Shown in pieces: positions 9,037 to 19,177 of a DNA stretch of 64,000 nucleotides. The notes beneath the pieces were generated by a model, which was not told the DNA's origin, did no database searches, and saw only the letters and a list, made by a program, of their open reading frames with translations. This stretch comes from an uncultured beta proteobacterium. Lineage in GTDB: Bacteria; Pseudomonadota; Gammaproteobacteria; Burkholderiales; Burkholderiaceae_C. The stretch covers positions 62,001-126,000 of the forward strand of contig CAIQOO010000185.1 of NCBI GenBank assembly GCA_903873485.1. The letters run 5' to 3'. Each line of letters begins with the position of its first letter. Position 1 is the stretch's first letter. The translations under genes and the position numbers were made by a program.

Positions 9037-10275
9037 ATGACTGAACCGATGAAAAGCCCTCAAACCTGGTCCCGGCGGCTCGATCCGCTGCGGCTGGAAT
9101 TGTCCCGATTTCCCTGGAAAAACACCGCACACACCCTGCGTGAGCGCTTTCGCGAAGACCGGCTCGGGCTGACCGCCAGCAGCCTGACTTTCACCACCAC
9201 GATTGCGCTGGTTCCGCTGTTCACCGTGGTGCTGGCGGTGTTTACCGCGTTTCCGATGTTTGCCAAATTTCAGGATGTGCTGCAAAAATGGCTGATCGAG
9301 AGCCTGATCCCCGACAACATTGCGCGTCAGGTGCTGGGCTACCTGACCCAGTTTGCCGGCAAGGCCAGTAAGCTCGGGGGTGCCGGGCTGGCGGTGCTGT
9401 TTGTCACCGCGCTGGCGCTGATCCTGACGATTGACCGCACCCTCAACAGCATCTGGCGGGTGCGCCAGCCCCGGCCGCTGGGCCAGCGTGTGCTGGTCTA
9501 TTGGGCCGCCATGACGCTCGGGCCGCTGCTGCTGGCGGTGAGTTTGAGCATCACCTCGTATGCCCTGTCGGCCTCCAAAGGGGTGGTTGACGTGATGCCC
9601 GGCGGTGTGCAGTTGCTGCTCGATACCATGCAATTTGGCTTGCTGGCATGGGGCATGGCAGCACTTTACCGGTATGTGCCCAACACGCGGGTGCGCTGGG
9701 CACATGCCTGGGTCGGCGGCTTGTTTGTCTCGACCGGGTTTGAGCTGGCCAAGCGGCTGCTGGTGTTTTACCTGGGCCAGGTGCCGACCTATTCGGTGCT
9801 GTACGGCGCTTTTGCCACGGTGCCGATTTTGCTGGTGTGGATCTATGTGGCCTGGGTGATTGTGTTGATGGGGGCGGTGATTGCCGCCTATCTGCCCAGC
9901 CTGCTGATGGGCGTGCAACGCCGCGCCCGCGCCCACGGCTGGCATTTTTTGCTGGCCATCGAGACCTTGCAGCAGTTGGCGCAGGCGCGCTTGAGCGACG
10001 ACAAAGGCTTGAGCATCGAGCAACTTGGCCGGCTGCTGCAAGTCGATCCGATGCAGCTTGAACCGGTGCTGGAAACCCTGCGGCAACTCGATTGGGTCGG
10101 ACAATTGCAAGAAGACCGCGCCGGTGCCGCAGCCCGGCTGCTGCTGCTGGTGGACCCCGACCAGACCGCACTGGCGCCGTTGTTCAATGCCTTGCTGCTG
10201 CAACACCAGCCAAGCACCGACAATTTATGGAAAAATGGCCGCTGGCCCTTGCTGCACCTGTGTGATGTGCTATGA
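9037..10275 (+). CDS. YihY family inner membrane protein (RNase BN-like family)
   Basis: RFREDRLGLTASSLTFTTTIALVPLFTVVLAVFTAFP... Confidence 0.9.
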   Translation: MTEPMKSPQTWSRRLDPLRLELSRFPWKNTAHTLRERFREDRLGLTASSLTFTTTIALVPLFTVVLAVFTAFPMFAKFQDVLQKWLIESLIPDNIARQVLGYLTQFAGKASKLGGAGLAVLFVTALALILTIDRTLNSIWRVRQPRPLGQRVLVYWAAMTLGPLLLAVSLSITSYALSASKGVVDVMPGGVQLLLDTMQFGLLAWGMAALYRYVPNTRVRWAHAWVGGLFVSTGFELAKRLLVFYLGQVPTYSVLYGAFATVPILLVWIYVAWVIVLMGAVIAAYLPSLLMGVQRRARAHGWHFLLAIETLQQLAQARLSDDKGLSIEQLGRLLQVDPMQLEPVLETLRQLDWVGQLQEDRAGAAARLLLLVDPDQTALAPLFNALLLQHQPSTDNLWKNGRWPLLHLCDVL

Positions 10276-10302
10276 ACAACGTAGCATATTGGCAATCAAC
10301 TC

Positions 10303-10390
10303 ACTGATGTTACGCACTTCCCAATGGAGAGAAAGGACTTGCAAATGGTATCTTCATTGGGGAGTGAAACTTTCGCTGCGTAACATCAGT
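10303..10390. mobile_element. MITE-like non-autonomous element
   Basis: Perfect 14-bp terminal inverted repeats ACTGATGTTACGCA (10303-10316) / TGCGTAACATCAGT (10377-10390), flanked by CAACTC direct repeats at 10297-10302 and 10391-10396. Confidence 0.65.
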
Positions 10391-10432
10391 CAACTCACTT
10401 GCATGGTCTGCCCATCACCCCGAATAATGGAA

Positions 10433-10500
10433 CCGTTCGCCCTGAGCTTGTCGAAGGGCCTTGCTACCGAGACGGTGCTTCGACAAGCTCAGCACGAACG
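10433..10500 (+). repeat. dispersed inverted repeat family R, copy 1
   Basis: CCGTTCGCCCTGAGCTTGTCGAAGGGCCTTGCTACCGAGACGGTGCTTCGACAAGCTCAGCACGAACG; near-identical to the reverse complement at 33038-33106. Confidence 0.9.
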
Positions 10501-10653
10501 AGTATGTTTAACGTTAAAACATTGTGAAGACCCGCCGATCAAGCCTTTGATGATCGCGTCTGGAGTGTTGAGTTTGCAGTTGTTAGTTTTCAACTGCCAA
10601 AGACTCGAAACTTGCAACTCAAAACTCAAAATTCAAGATTCAAACAACCGGGC

Positions 10654-11424
10654 TTACTGCGCCACCCAGCCGCCATCCATGTTCCAGGCAACACCGCGCA
10701 CGTTGTTGCCCGCCGGTGAACAGAAGAACACCGCCAGTGCGCCCAGTTCTTCGGGCGTGGTGAATTGTCTGGACGGCTCTTTTTCACTCAAGATGAGCTT
10801 GATCGCCGCATCGTTGGACAGCCCCAGTTCGGCGGCTTTCGCATCCACCTGTTTTTGCACCAGCGGCGTCAGCACCCAGCCCGGACAAATCGCGTTGCAG
10901 GTGATGCCGCTGCCGGCGTTTTCCAGCGCGGTCACCTTGGTCAAGCCGACCAGACCATGTTTGGCCGCCACATAAGCTGACTTTTCGCCGGATGCCACCA
11001 GCCCGTGGACCGAGGCCAGGTTGATGATGCGTCCCCAGCCTGCCGCCTGCATCGCCGGCAACGCCAGCCGGGTAGTGTGAAATGCGCTGGAGAGGTTGAT
11101 GGCGATGATGGCATCCCAGCGCTCGGGGGCAAAGTTTTCGATGCGCGCCACATGCTGGATGCCGGCGTTGTTGACCAGAATATCGACCCGGCCAAAGCGG
11201 CTGGCGGCATACGCCATCATGTCGGCAATCTCGGCTGGCTGGCGCATGTCGGCAGCGTGGTAGGCCACCTGCACGCCCAACGCCGCCACCTCGGCCTGCG
11301 GGCCTTCGACATCGCCAAAACCGTTGAGCACGATATTGGCACCCTGTGCTGCCAGCGCCTTGGCCAGCCCCAGACCAATGCCGCTGGTGGAACCGGTGAC
11401 GAGTGCTGTTTTACCCTTGAGCAT
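10654..11424 (-). CDS. 3-hydroxybutyrate dehydrogenase (SDR)
   Basis: TGSTSGIG, NNAGIQHVARIENF, YVAAKHG; typical BdhA-like sequence. Confidence 0.88.
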   Translation of the reverse strand: MLKGKTALVTGSTSGIGLGLAKALAAQGANIVLNGFGDVEGPQAEVAALGVQVAYHAADMRQPAEIADMMAYAASRFGRVDILVNNAGIQHVARIENFAPERWDAIIAINLSSAFHTTRLALPAMQAAGWGRIINLASVHGLVASGEKSAYVAAKHGLVGLTKVTALENAGSGITCNAICPGWVLTPLVQKQVDAKAAELGLSNDAAIKLILSEKEPSRQFTTPEELGALAVFFCSPAGNNVRGVAWNMDGGWVAQ

Positions 11425-11560
11425 GGTTTTCTCCGAAAAAAAAGAAGGTGAAAGCCCGACTCCTGGCCCAAGCCGGGTTCGAGTTTGAATTAGGATGTTG
11501 CCGTGCTGGCATCATCGTTGGCCAGCCGGTTCAACTTTTCTCATTATCTCCAACCCCATC

Positions 11561-12457
11561 ATGTCCGACCCTACGCAGCAATTTGTCCAATGTCCTGATG
11601 CCGACGGGGGCCACCGCATGGCGTATTGGCAGTGGGGCAATCCTGCTGCCAGCCATGTCGTGCTGTGTATACACGGCCTGACCCGCCAGGGGCGCGACTT
11701 TGATGTGCTGGCACAGGCCCTGTGTGACCAGGCGGGCAGCGCCATTCGGGTGGTTTGCCCGGATGTGGTCGGGCGCGGCAGCAGCGACTGGCTGAAAAAC
11801 CCGCAGGCCTACCAGGTTCCGACCTATGCGGCCGACATGTTCGCCCTGCTGGCGCAGTTGCAGCCTGGCACACTCGACTGGCTTGGCACCAGCATGGGTG
11901 GCCTGATTGGCATGGCGGTAGCCGGGCAGCCCGAACTGCCGGCGTTTGCCAAAATTCGCCGGCTGGTGCTCAACGATGTCGGGCCGGTGATCGAGTGGCA
12001 AGCGGTGCAGCGCATCGGTCAGTACCTGGGCAATATGGGCCAATTTGATTCAGTGCAGCAGGCGGCCGATGCCCTGTGGGCCAATGCCAGCAGCTTTGGA
12101 CCGCACACGCCAAACCAGTGGCTGGCGCTGACGCGACCGCAACTCAAGCCCCTGGGCGATGGATCGGCCCGGCTGACCCTGCATTACGACCCGGCGCTGG
12201 CGCTGCCCTTTGCCACGGTGACGCAAGAGTCCGCAGCCCAGGGTGAGGCCTTGCTGTGGCAAGCCTATGACCAGATTCAGGCTGACACACTGCTGGTGCG
12301 GGGTGTTGATTCAGACCTGCTGTCAGCGGCTACCGCGCAAGCCATGACGCAGCGTGGCCCGAAAGCCCGCCTGATCGAGTTTGCCGGGGTTGGCCACGCG
12401 CCAACTTTTGTAGCCGCAGACCAGGTGCATGCGGTGTTGTCGTTTCTGCTGGATTGA
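11561..12457 (+). CDS. alpha/beta hydrolase
   Basis: VVLCIHGLTRQGRDFD, GTSMGGLIG nucleophile elbow, GVGHAP. Confidence 0.88.
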   Translation: MSDPTQQFVQCPDADGGHRMAYWQWGNPAASHVVLCIHGLTRQGRDFDVLAQALCDQAGSAIRVVCPDVVGRGSSDWLKNPQAYQVPTYAADMFALLAQLQPGTLDWLGTSMGGLIGMAVAGQPELPAFAKIRRLVLNDVGPVIEWQAVQRIGQYLGNMGQFDSVQQAADALWANASSFGPHTPNQWLALTRPQLKPLGDGSARLTLHYDPALALPFATVTQESAAQGEALLWQAYDQIQADTLLVRGVDSDLLSAATAQAMTQRGPKARLIEFAGVGHAPTFVAADQVHAVLSFLLD

Positions 12458-12472
12458 TTTTTCAAGGCGTGC

Positions 12473-14722
12473 ATGAAGAGTCTTTCATTTCGCACCCCGG
12501 TGCCTGGACCGGGGGCCAAAGCGGTTGCGCCCGTGCTGGCTGCCAGTCGGCTGCCCGAGCAAGCCGATGACCTGGCCCGCGCCCGCGCCTTTGCCGAGCC
12601 GTTGCTGGCCGGTGAGGTGCTCGATACCGGCGAAAGTATTTTGGCCCATGCCGATGCGGTGGCTGATATTCTGAAAAGCATTGGTGGCTCTGCGGCGATG
12701 CAGGCGGCCAGCTACCTGGTCTATGCCTGCGACCACCTGAACAAGCCGCAAGAGGTGATTGCAAAGGCGTTTGGCGACAACCATGCGGCGCTGGCGTTGG
12801 AAACAGCCAAACTGGTGCGGGTGCAGCGGCAGGCGCGCCTGGCCTGGCTGGCGCGCTCGCCGACCGAGCAAGAGACAGCAGCAGCCCAGCAGGCGGCGGC
12901 GGTGCAAACCGAGAACGTGCGCAAGATGCTGCTGGCGTTTTCGCGCGACCTGCGGGTGGTGATGTTGCGGCTGGCTTCGCGCCTGCAGACGCTGCGTTAT
13001 TTTGCCGCCACCAAGCTGCCGGTACCCGACGGCGTGGCGGCCGAAGCCTTGCAGGTGTTTGCGCCACTGGCCAACCGCCTGGGCATTTGGGAAATCAAGT
13101 GGGAAATGGAAGACCTGGCGTTTCGGTTTCTGGAGCCCGACACCTACAAACAGGTAGCGCGTTTGCTCGATGAAAAACGGGGCGAGCGCGAGGCCAATGT
13201 CGAGCGCATGCGCTTCCAGCTTGAACAGGATTTGAACGCCCACGGCATCAGCGCCCGGGTCTCGGGCCGGCCCAAACACATCTACAGCATTGTGAAAAAA
13301 ATGCGCGGCAAGTCACTCGGGTTCGACCGGGTGTATGACGTGCGCGCCTTGCGCATTCTGGTGGCCAGCGTACCCGAGTGTTATGGTGCCTTGAGCTGGG
13401 TGCATGGCCATTTCACCCCCATCCCGGAAGAGTTTGACGATTACATTGCCAAGCCCAAAGGCAATGGCTACCAGTCCTTGCACACCGTGGTGCGCGATGC
13501 CGCCGGCCAGCCGACCGAAATCCAGATCCGTACCCAGCAAATGCACGACCACGCAGAAAACGGGGTGGCAGCGCACTGGGCCTACAAGGAAGCCGGTGCC
13601 AAGGGCTATGCCGGTGTTTCGGCCAGCGGTGCCTACGATGCCAAGATTGCGGTGCTGCGCCAGTTGCTGGCCTGGGAGCGCGACCTGTCAACTTCGCAGG
13701 CGCAGACACCGGCCCAGGCCTTGCTTGACGAGCATATTTATGTGCTGACGCCGGATGCCGCCATTGTCGAACTGCCCCAGGGTGCCACGGCAGTGGATTT
13801 TGCCTATACCGTGCACACCAGCCTGGGCCACCGCTGCCGTGGCGCGCGGGTCGATGGTGCCATGGTGCCGCTGCACACCCCGCTGAAAAATGGCCAGACG
13901 GTGGAAGTCACCACCAGCAAAGAGGGTGGCCCGTCACGCGACTGGCTCAACCCCGAGCTGGGTTACCTGGTCAGCCACCGCGCCAAAACCAAGGTGCGCG
14001 CCTGGTTCAACGCGCTGGCGATGGACGAAACGGTGGCCAAGGGCCGCGAGGCGGTTGAAAAACTGCTGCAGCGCGAGGGCAAAACTGCTTTCAAACTTGA
14101 TGACCTGGCGGTGCAACTGGGTTTTGCCAATGCGCTGGCCTTGTTTGAGGATGTCGGCAAGGAGGAGTTTTCCTTGCGCAGCATTGAGTTGCTGCTGCGC
14201 CCGCCCGAGACGGCGCAGTTGGAGGCCGATGCACCGCTGTTGCGCAAACCGCGCGCCGACAGCCACTCTGGCAAGGGTGGCTTGCTGGTGGTGGGGGTCG
14301 ATTCGTTGATGACCCAAATGGCCAAATGCTGCAAGCCGGCACCGCCCGATGCGATTTGCGGCTTTGTTACACGCGGCAGAGGGGTCAGCGTACACCGCAC
14401 CGACTGCACCAATCTGCGCGAAATGGTCGCCAGAAATGGCGAACGTTTGATTGAAGTCGAGTGGGGTGTCGCGCATCTGGCGTCTGGCTCGGTCTATCCG
14501 GTTGATGTGGCGGTGCAAGCGCAAGACCGGCAAGGCCTGCTGCGCGACATTTCGGAAGTTTTCACCAAAGAAAAAATGAACGTCACCGGGGTGCAAACCC
14601 AGTCCATCAAGGGGGTGGCGTGGATGACCTTCACGGTTGAGGTGGCCGATTCAAGCCGGCTGCACAAGGTGCTCGGTCTGGTGGGCGAGTTGCCCGGGGT
14701 GCGCTGGGCGCGCCGAAAGTAG
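12473..14722 (+). CDS. relA: RelA/SpoT-family (p)ppGpp synthetase
   Basis: HD-like, RelA_SpoT (GFDRVYDVRALRILV), TGS (VYVLTPDAAIVELPQGATAVDFAYTVHTSLGH) and ACT domains. Confidence 0.93.
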   Translation: MKSLSFRTPVPGPGAKAVAPVLAASRLPEQADDLARARAFAEPLLAGEVLDTGESILAHADAVADILKSIGGSAAMQAASYLVYACDHLNKPQEVIAKAFGDNHAALALETAKLVRVQRQARLAWLARSPTEQETAAAQQAAAVQTENVRKMLLAFSRDLRVVMLRLASRLQTLRYFAATKLPVPDGVAAEALQVFAPLANRLGIWEIKWEMEDLAFRFLEPDTYKQVARLLDEKRGEREANVERMRFQLEQDLNAHGISARVSGRPKHIYSIVKKMRGKSLGFDRVYDVRALRILVASVPECYGALSWVHGHFTPIPEEFDDYIAKPKGNGYQSLHTVVRDAAGQPTEIQIRTQQMHDHAENGVAAHWAYKEAGAKGYAGVSASGAYDAKIAVLRQLLAWERDLSTSQAQTPAQALLDEHIYVLTPDAAIVELPQGATAVDFAYTVHTSLGHRCRGARVDGAMVPLHTPLKNGQTVEVTTSKEGGPSRDWLNPELGYLVSHRAKTKVRAWFNALAMDETVAKGREAVEKLLQREGKTAFKLDDLAVQLGFANALALFEDVGKEEFSLRSIELLLRPPETAQLEADAPLLRKPRADSHSGKGGLLVVGVDSLMTQMAKCCKPAPPDAICGFVTRGRGVSVHRTDCTNLREMVARNGERLIEVEWGVAHLASGSVYPVDVAVQAQDRQGLLRDISEVFTKEKMNVTGVQTQSIKGVAWMTFTVEVADSSRLHKVLGLVGELPGVRWARRK

Positions 14723-14725
14723 CGC

Positions 14726-16204
14726 GTGCCCATGAGTACAACCTGGAGTCCAGCGATGGCCCCTCACACTTTTCTGTGGCACGACTACGAAACTTTTGGT
14801 GCCAACGCCCGGCGAGACCGGCCAGCCCAGTTTGCCGCGATTCGCACCGATGCCGAGCTCAACCAGATCGGTGACCCGATCATGCTGTATTGCCAGCCTG
14901 CCTGTGATTTTCTGCCCGAACCGCAGGCTTGCCTGATCACCGGCATCACACCGCAGGAGTGCCTTGAAAAGGGTCTGCCCGAGTACCAGTTTGCCGCCCG
15001 CATCGAGCAGGCGCTGAGCCTGCCTGGCACCATCGGCGTTGGTTACAACACGATTCGTTTTGATGACGAGATCACCCGTTTCATGTTTTGGCGCAACCTG
15101 ATTGACCCCTATGCGCGGGAGTGGCAAAACGACTGCGGTCGCTGGGATCTGCTCGATGTGGTGCGCACCGCCTACGCCTTGCGGCCCGAAGGCATCGAGT
15201 GGCCAGTCAACGCCGCCGGCAAAGCCAGCTTCAAGCTCACCGACCTGACTGCCGCCAATGGCTTGGCCCACGCGTCGGCCCACGACGCCCTGAGCGACGT
15301 GCAGGCCACCATCGGGCTGGCCCAGTTGATCAAACAGGCGCAACCCAAATTGTTCGATTTTTGTTTTGGCCTGCACAAAAAGGACCGGGTTCTGGCCGAG
15401 CTGGGCTTGCCTGCCATGTTGAAAAATGCGCGGCCGTTCTGGCATGTCTCGGGCATGTTTGCGCCCGAGCGCGGCTGTCTGGCGCTGATGTGGCCGCTGG
15501 CCATGCATCCGGGCAACAAAAACGAGCTGCTGGCCTGGGATCTGGCGCATGACCCAAGCGAGCTGGCCGGCCTGAATGCCGGGCAAATTCGTCTTCGCCT
15601 GTTTACCCGCACCGCTGATTTGCCCGACGGGCTGCAGCGCTTGCCGCTCAAATCGGTGCACCTGAACAAATCGCCGATGGTGATGAGCAAACTCAAGCTG
15701 CTCAGCGCACCAATGGCACAGCGCTGGGGCATCGATGTGCCGACGCAGTTGCAGCACGCCGAAAAAGCGCGTGATCTGCCCGACATGAGCGCCATCTGGC
15801 CCGAGGTGTTCAAACGCGAAGGCGATGCCACGCCCGACGTGGACGAAGACCTGTATGGCGGATTTGTCGGCAACGCGGATCGCCGTCGCCTCAACGAGTT
15901 GCGCCATAGCACGCCGGAACAACTGGCGCGGGCCAGGCCAGCCTTTGAGGATGCCCGTTTGGGCGAGTTGCTGTGGCGCTACCGGGCGCGCAATTTTCCA
16001 GACAGCCTGACCACCGAGGAATCGATTCGCTGGGAAGCGCACCGCGCCGCCCGGCTTTTGGCAGGTGCGGGCGGTACCCGCACCATGCAAGCCTTGTTTG
16101 ACGAGCTGGACCAACTGGCCGAGACCAGCGACGAACGCGGCGAGGCCATTTTGGGTGCGCTGTACGACTACGCCGAAATGATTGCACCGCAGTGGCCGGC
16201 TTGA
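14726..16204 (+). CDS. sbcB: exodeoxyribonuclease I
   Basis: FLWHDYETFGANARRDRPAQFAAIRTD ... GYNTIRFDDEITRFMFWRNLIDPY ... HDALSDV. Confidence 0.93.
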   Translation: MPMSTTWSPAMAPHTFLWHDYETFGANARRDRPAQFAAIRTDAELNQIGDPIMLYCQPACDFLPEPQACLITGITPQECLEKGLPEYQFAARIEQALSLPGTIGVGYNTIRFDDEITRFMFWRNLIDPYAREWQNDCGRWDLLDVVRTAYALRPEGIEWPVNAAGKASFKLTDLTAANGLAHASAHDALSDVQATIGLAQLIKQAQPKLFDFCFGLHKKDRVLAELGLPAMLKNARPFWHVSGMFAPERGCLALMWPLAMHPGNKNELLAWDLAHDPSELAGLNAGQIRLRLFTRTADLPDGLQRLPLKSVHLNKSPMVMSKLKLLSAPMAQRWGIDVPTQLQHAEKARDLPDMSAIWPEVFKREGDATPDVDEDLYGGFVGNADRRRLNELRHSTPEQLARARPAFEDARLGELLWRYRARNFPDSLTTEESIRWEAHRAARLLAGAGGTRTMQALFDELDQLAETSDERGEAILGALYDYAEMIAPQWPA

Positions 16205-16279
16205 TGGCTTGAGGCAGCCGGGCTGTTGGGCCTTCACACCTAAAATCGCAATCTCTTTCACAGCCTCTGGACCTACACC

Positions 16280-16729
16280 ATGAACCGCTGCTTTCAATAT
16301 CCAACCGCGCTGATCATCGGTGCCATGCTGGCGGGTATCGCTGGCCTCGCCACGACACCGCTGGCTGCGCAAACTCTGCTGCGCCAGTTTCCGGCAGCGG
16401 CCCTGCGCGGCACGCTTGAAGTCACGGCACCGCCGAACATCCTGATCAACGGTCAGTCCGCGCGCCTGTCGCCTGGTGCCCGCATCAAAGGCGTCAGCAA
16501 TACGCTGGTGATGTCGGGCAGTCTGGTCGGGCAAGAAGTGCTGGTCAATTACCTGCGCGACCGACAGGGCCTGATTCATGAAGTCTGGATCTTGAATGCC
16601 CAGGAGGCGCAGGAAAAACGCCTCGGCCAGGACCGAACCAACATTGTTTTTGAATCGGATGCCGACCAGCCGGCAGTTCAAGACGGCAACACACCGTTTC
16701 ACCCGTTGCCCCGGCTCCCGACCCGCTAG
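16280..16729 (+). CDS. hypothetical exported protein
   Basis: ORF with signal-peptide-like N-terminus (MNRCFQYPTALIIGAMLAGIAGLATTPLAAQ). Confidence 0.7.
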   Translation: MNRCFQYPTALIIGAMLAGIAGLATTPLAAQTLLRQFPAAALRGTLEVTAPPNILINGQSARLSPGARIKGVSNTLVMSGSLVGQEVLVNYLRDRQGLIHEVWILNAQEAQEKRLGQDRTNIVFESDADQPAVQDGNTPFHPLPRLPTR

Positions 16730-16747
16730 GCGCTCGCCATCCGGCTT

Positions 16748-16815
16748 TTATATTTATAAGAAATCGGGCTCTAGCCCTTATGCAGCAAGCGCTGATAGCT
16801 ATTATTTATGTAGCT
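16748..16815 (-). repeat. family P, copy B, intergenic upstream of miaB
   Basis: TATATTTATAAGAAATCGGGCTCTAGCCCTTATGCAGCAAGCGCTGATAGCTATTATT. Confidence 0.85.
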
Positions 16816-16836
16816 AATTATTCTCTTTGAGCCCCC

Positions 16837-18177
16837 ATGAGCAAAAAAGTCTTTATCAAAACCTATGGCTGCCAGATGAACGAGTACGACTCGGACAAGA
16901 TGGGCGATGTGCTGGGTGTCGCCCAGGGTTACCAACGCACCGACAACGTCAATGAGGCCGACCTGATTCTGTTTAACACCTGCTCGGTGCGTGAAAAAGC
17001 GCAGGAAAAAGTGTTTTCCGACCTCGGTCGCGTCAAGCATCTGAAGAAAAAAGGCGCGCTGATTGGTGTTGGCGGCTGTGTGGCCAGCCAGGAAGGGGCT
17101 GCCATCATTGCGCGCGCACCCTATGTCGATGTGGTGTTTGGCCCGCAAACCCTGCACCGGCTGCCACAGATGCTACTCGAGCGCCAACGGCTCAATCGGT
17201 CGCAGGTCGATATCAGTTTTCCTGAAATCGAAAAGTTTGACCATCTGCCGCCAGCGCGCATGGACGGTGCCAGCGCCTTTGTCAGCATCATGGAAGGCTG
17301 CTCCAAATACTGCAGCTACTGTGTGGTGCCTTACACCCGGGGCGAAGAGGTGCATCGGCCATTTGAAGATGTCTTGGTGGAAGTGGCGGGCCTGGCTGAC
17401 CAGGGCGTGAAAGAAATTACCCTGCTCGGCCAGAATGTCAACGCCTGGCGTGCGCCGATGGGCGACACGGCAGAACTGGCCGACTTTGCCACGCTGCTCG
17501 AATATGTATCCGACATTCCCGGCATTGAGCGCATCCGTTATGTCACCAGCCACCCCAACGAGTTCACGCCCTCGCTGATTGCCGTTTATGACAAGCTCCC
17601 CAAGCTGGTCAGCCATCTGCACCTGCCGGTGCAGCACGGCTCCGACCGCATTTTGATGGCAATGAAACGTGGCTACACCGCAATGGAATACAAAAGCACG
17701 GTGCGCAAGCTGCGCGCCATTCGCCCCGACATGGCCATGAGCAGCGACTTCATCGTCGGCTTTCCGGGTGAAACCGAAGACGACTTCAACAAAATGATGA
17801 AACTCATCGACGATGTCGGCTTTGACAACAGTTTCAGCTTCATTTTTAGCCCGCGCCCCGGCACCCCGGCGGCCAATCTGCCCGACGACACGCCGCATGA
17901 TGTCAAGCTGCGCCGCCTGCAGCATTTGCAGACCGTCATCAACGACAGCATCAAGCGCATCAGCGAAAGCCGCCTCCATACGGTCCAGCGCATTTTGGTG
18001 GAAGGCGTGTCCAGGCGCGACGCCAGCGAGCTGATGGGCCGCACCGAATGCAACCGGGTGGTGAATTTTGCCGGCCAGCCGGAGCTGATCGGGCAGATGG
18101 TGGATGTCAACATTACCCACACCAGAACCTTCACGCTGCGCGGTGCGCTGGTAACGCAGGCTGGCCTGGCGGGCTGA
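16837..18177 (+). CDS. miaB: tRNA-2-methylthio-N6-dimethylallyladenosine synthase
   Basis: [15 protein letters not shown], radical [19 protein letters not shown]-terminal TRAM. Confidence 0.97.
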   Translation: MSKKVFIKTYGCQMNEYDSDKMGDVLGVAQGYQRTDNVNEADLILFNTCSVREKAQEKVFSDLGRVKHLKKKGALIGVGGCVASQEGAAIIARAPYVDVVFGPQTLHRLPQMLLERQRLNRSQVDISFPEIEKFDHLPPARMDGASAFVSIMEGCSKYCSYCVVPYTRGEEVHRPFEDVLVEVAGLADQGVKEITLLGQNVNAWRAPMGDTAELADFATLLEYVSDIPGIERIRYVTSHPNEFTPSLIAVYDKLPKLVSHLHLPVQHGSDRILMAMKRGYTAMEYKSTVRKLRAIRPDMAMSSDFIVGFPGETEDDFNKMMKLIDDVGFDNSFSFIFSPRPGTPAANLPDDTPHDVKLRRLQHLQTVINDSIKRISESRLHTVQRILVEGVSRRDASELMGRTECNRVVNFAGQPELIGQMVDVNITHTRTFTLRGALVTQAGLAG

Positions 18178-18304
18178 ACGCCAGATGGATCAAGGGGGGT
18201 GGCAGCAACTGGCTGCTGCCCTGCCGACTATTTGCATTCTGTTCAGCCGGGGTTCAGGCGGGCGGGCCGACACTGCGTCGCCTACCAACCCAAAGGAGTT
18301 TTTC

Positions 18305-18844
18305 ATGAAACGTTCAGTCATCGCCAGCCTGTTGTCCATCGCCTTGCTGGGTGCCCACGCCGAGGCTTTCACCGACAACGCGCGGGTACAGAGCGCCGAG
18401 CCTGTGTACGAGAACATCAACGTCCCGCGCAACGAATGCAGCAGCCACTGGATTCACGATCGCCGTGCCGAACCAGGCCCGCAACAGCAGGACCGCCGCT
18501 ACGGTGGCGCGATCATGGGCGGACTGGCCGGCGGCGTCATCGGCCACCAAATTGGCGCCGGCAGCGGCAAGGATGCCGCCACCGCGCTCGGCGTGGTGCT
18601 TGGTGCCGTAGCCGGTGACCGGCTGGAAAACCGTGGCTCAGCACCACGCTATGACGACAACCGGCAGTACGACGGTGAACAGCGGGAGGTCAAGCGTTGC
18701 CGCACGGTGTATGACACCCAGGCGCGCATCACCGGCTACCGCGTGGCCTATGACTACCGGGGTCAGACCTACAACACGGTGACGCGAAACCACCCCGGTA
18801 ACCATCTGACGGTGCGGGTGACGGTTGAGCCGATTGAACGCTAG
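18305..18844 (+). CDS. glycine zipper 2TM domain-containing outer membrane protein
   Basis: GGAIMGGLAGGVIGHQIGAGSGKDAATALGVVLGAVAGDRLE. Confidence 0.8.
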   Translation: MKRSVIASLLSIALLGAHAEAFTDNARVQSAEPVYENINVPRNECSSHWIHDRRAEPGPQQQDRRYGGAIMGGLAGGVIGHQIGAGSGKDAATALGVVLGAVAGDRLENRGSAPRYDDNRQYDGEQREVKRCRTVYDTQARITGYRVAYDYRGQTYNTVTRNHPGNHLTVRVTVEPIER

Positions 18845-18917
18845 CCCGACCGGGCGGCTGGTGGCCAATTGCCGCAGTACCATAGCCGCAACACTTTTGT
18901 CCAAATCGCTTGATGCC

Positions 18918-19154
18918 ATGAAATCATTCCTTGCCCTCGTCAGTGTCTTGCTGATGGCGCTGTCGCTGCCTGCCTGGGCCGACATTGACCGTGATGGCGC
19001 CGCCGACATGGTCCAGAAAGCCAGTGGTGGCCGGATTTTGTCGGTCGATAAAGTGCAGCAAGAAGGTCGCCCGGTCTGGCGCGTCAAACTGCTCAACCCG
19101 TCGGGCCAGGTGAAGGTGGTGTTGGTGGATGCCGCCACCGGTCGCACGCTGTAG
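18918..19154 (+). CDS. PepSY-domain-like periplasmic protein
   Basis: Signal peptide + GGRILSVDKVQQEGRPVWRVKLLNPSGQVKVVLVDAATGRTL; precedes a two-component system. Confidence 0.75.
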   Translation: MKSFLALVSVLLMALSLPAWADIDRDGAADMVQKASGGRILSVDKVQQEGRPVWRVKLLNPSGQVKVVLVDAATGRTL

Positions 19155-19177
19155 CTGCGCCAAAGGCCAATATCACC

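Noticed and set aside
8578-10206. 542-aa minus-strand ORF as one protein
   Set aside because: Only the last 145 aa (DUF2069, from MNTANL) are real; the N-terminal part is antisense to yihY
10555-10645. Low-complexity stretch with imperfect dyads (GAGTTTGCAGTTGTTAGTTTTCAACTGCC...AACTCAAAACTC)
   Set aside because: Possibly a terminator or repeat remnant, but no clean stem or repeat partner could be defined by eye
14651-16702. 683-aa ORF on the minus strand
   Set aside because: Antisense to clear sbcB and neighbours; biased His/Gln/Arg composition typical of antisense shadow ORFs in GC-rich coding DNA
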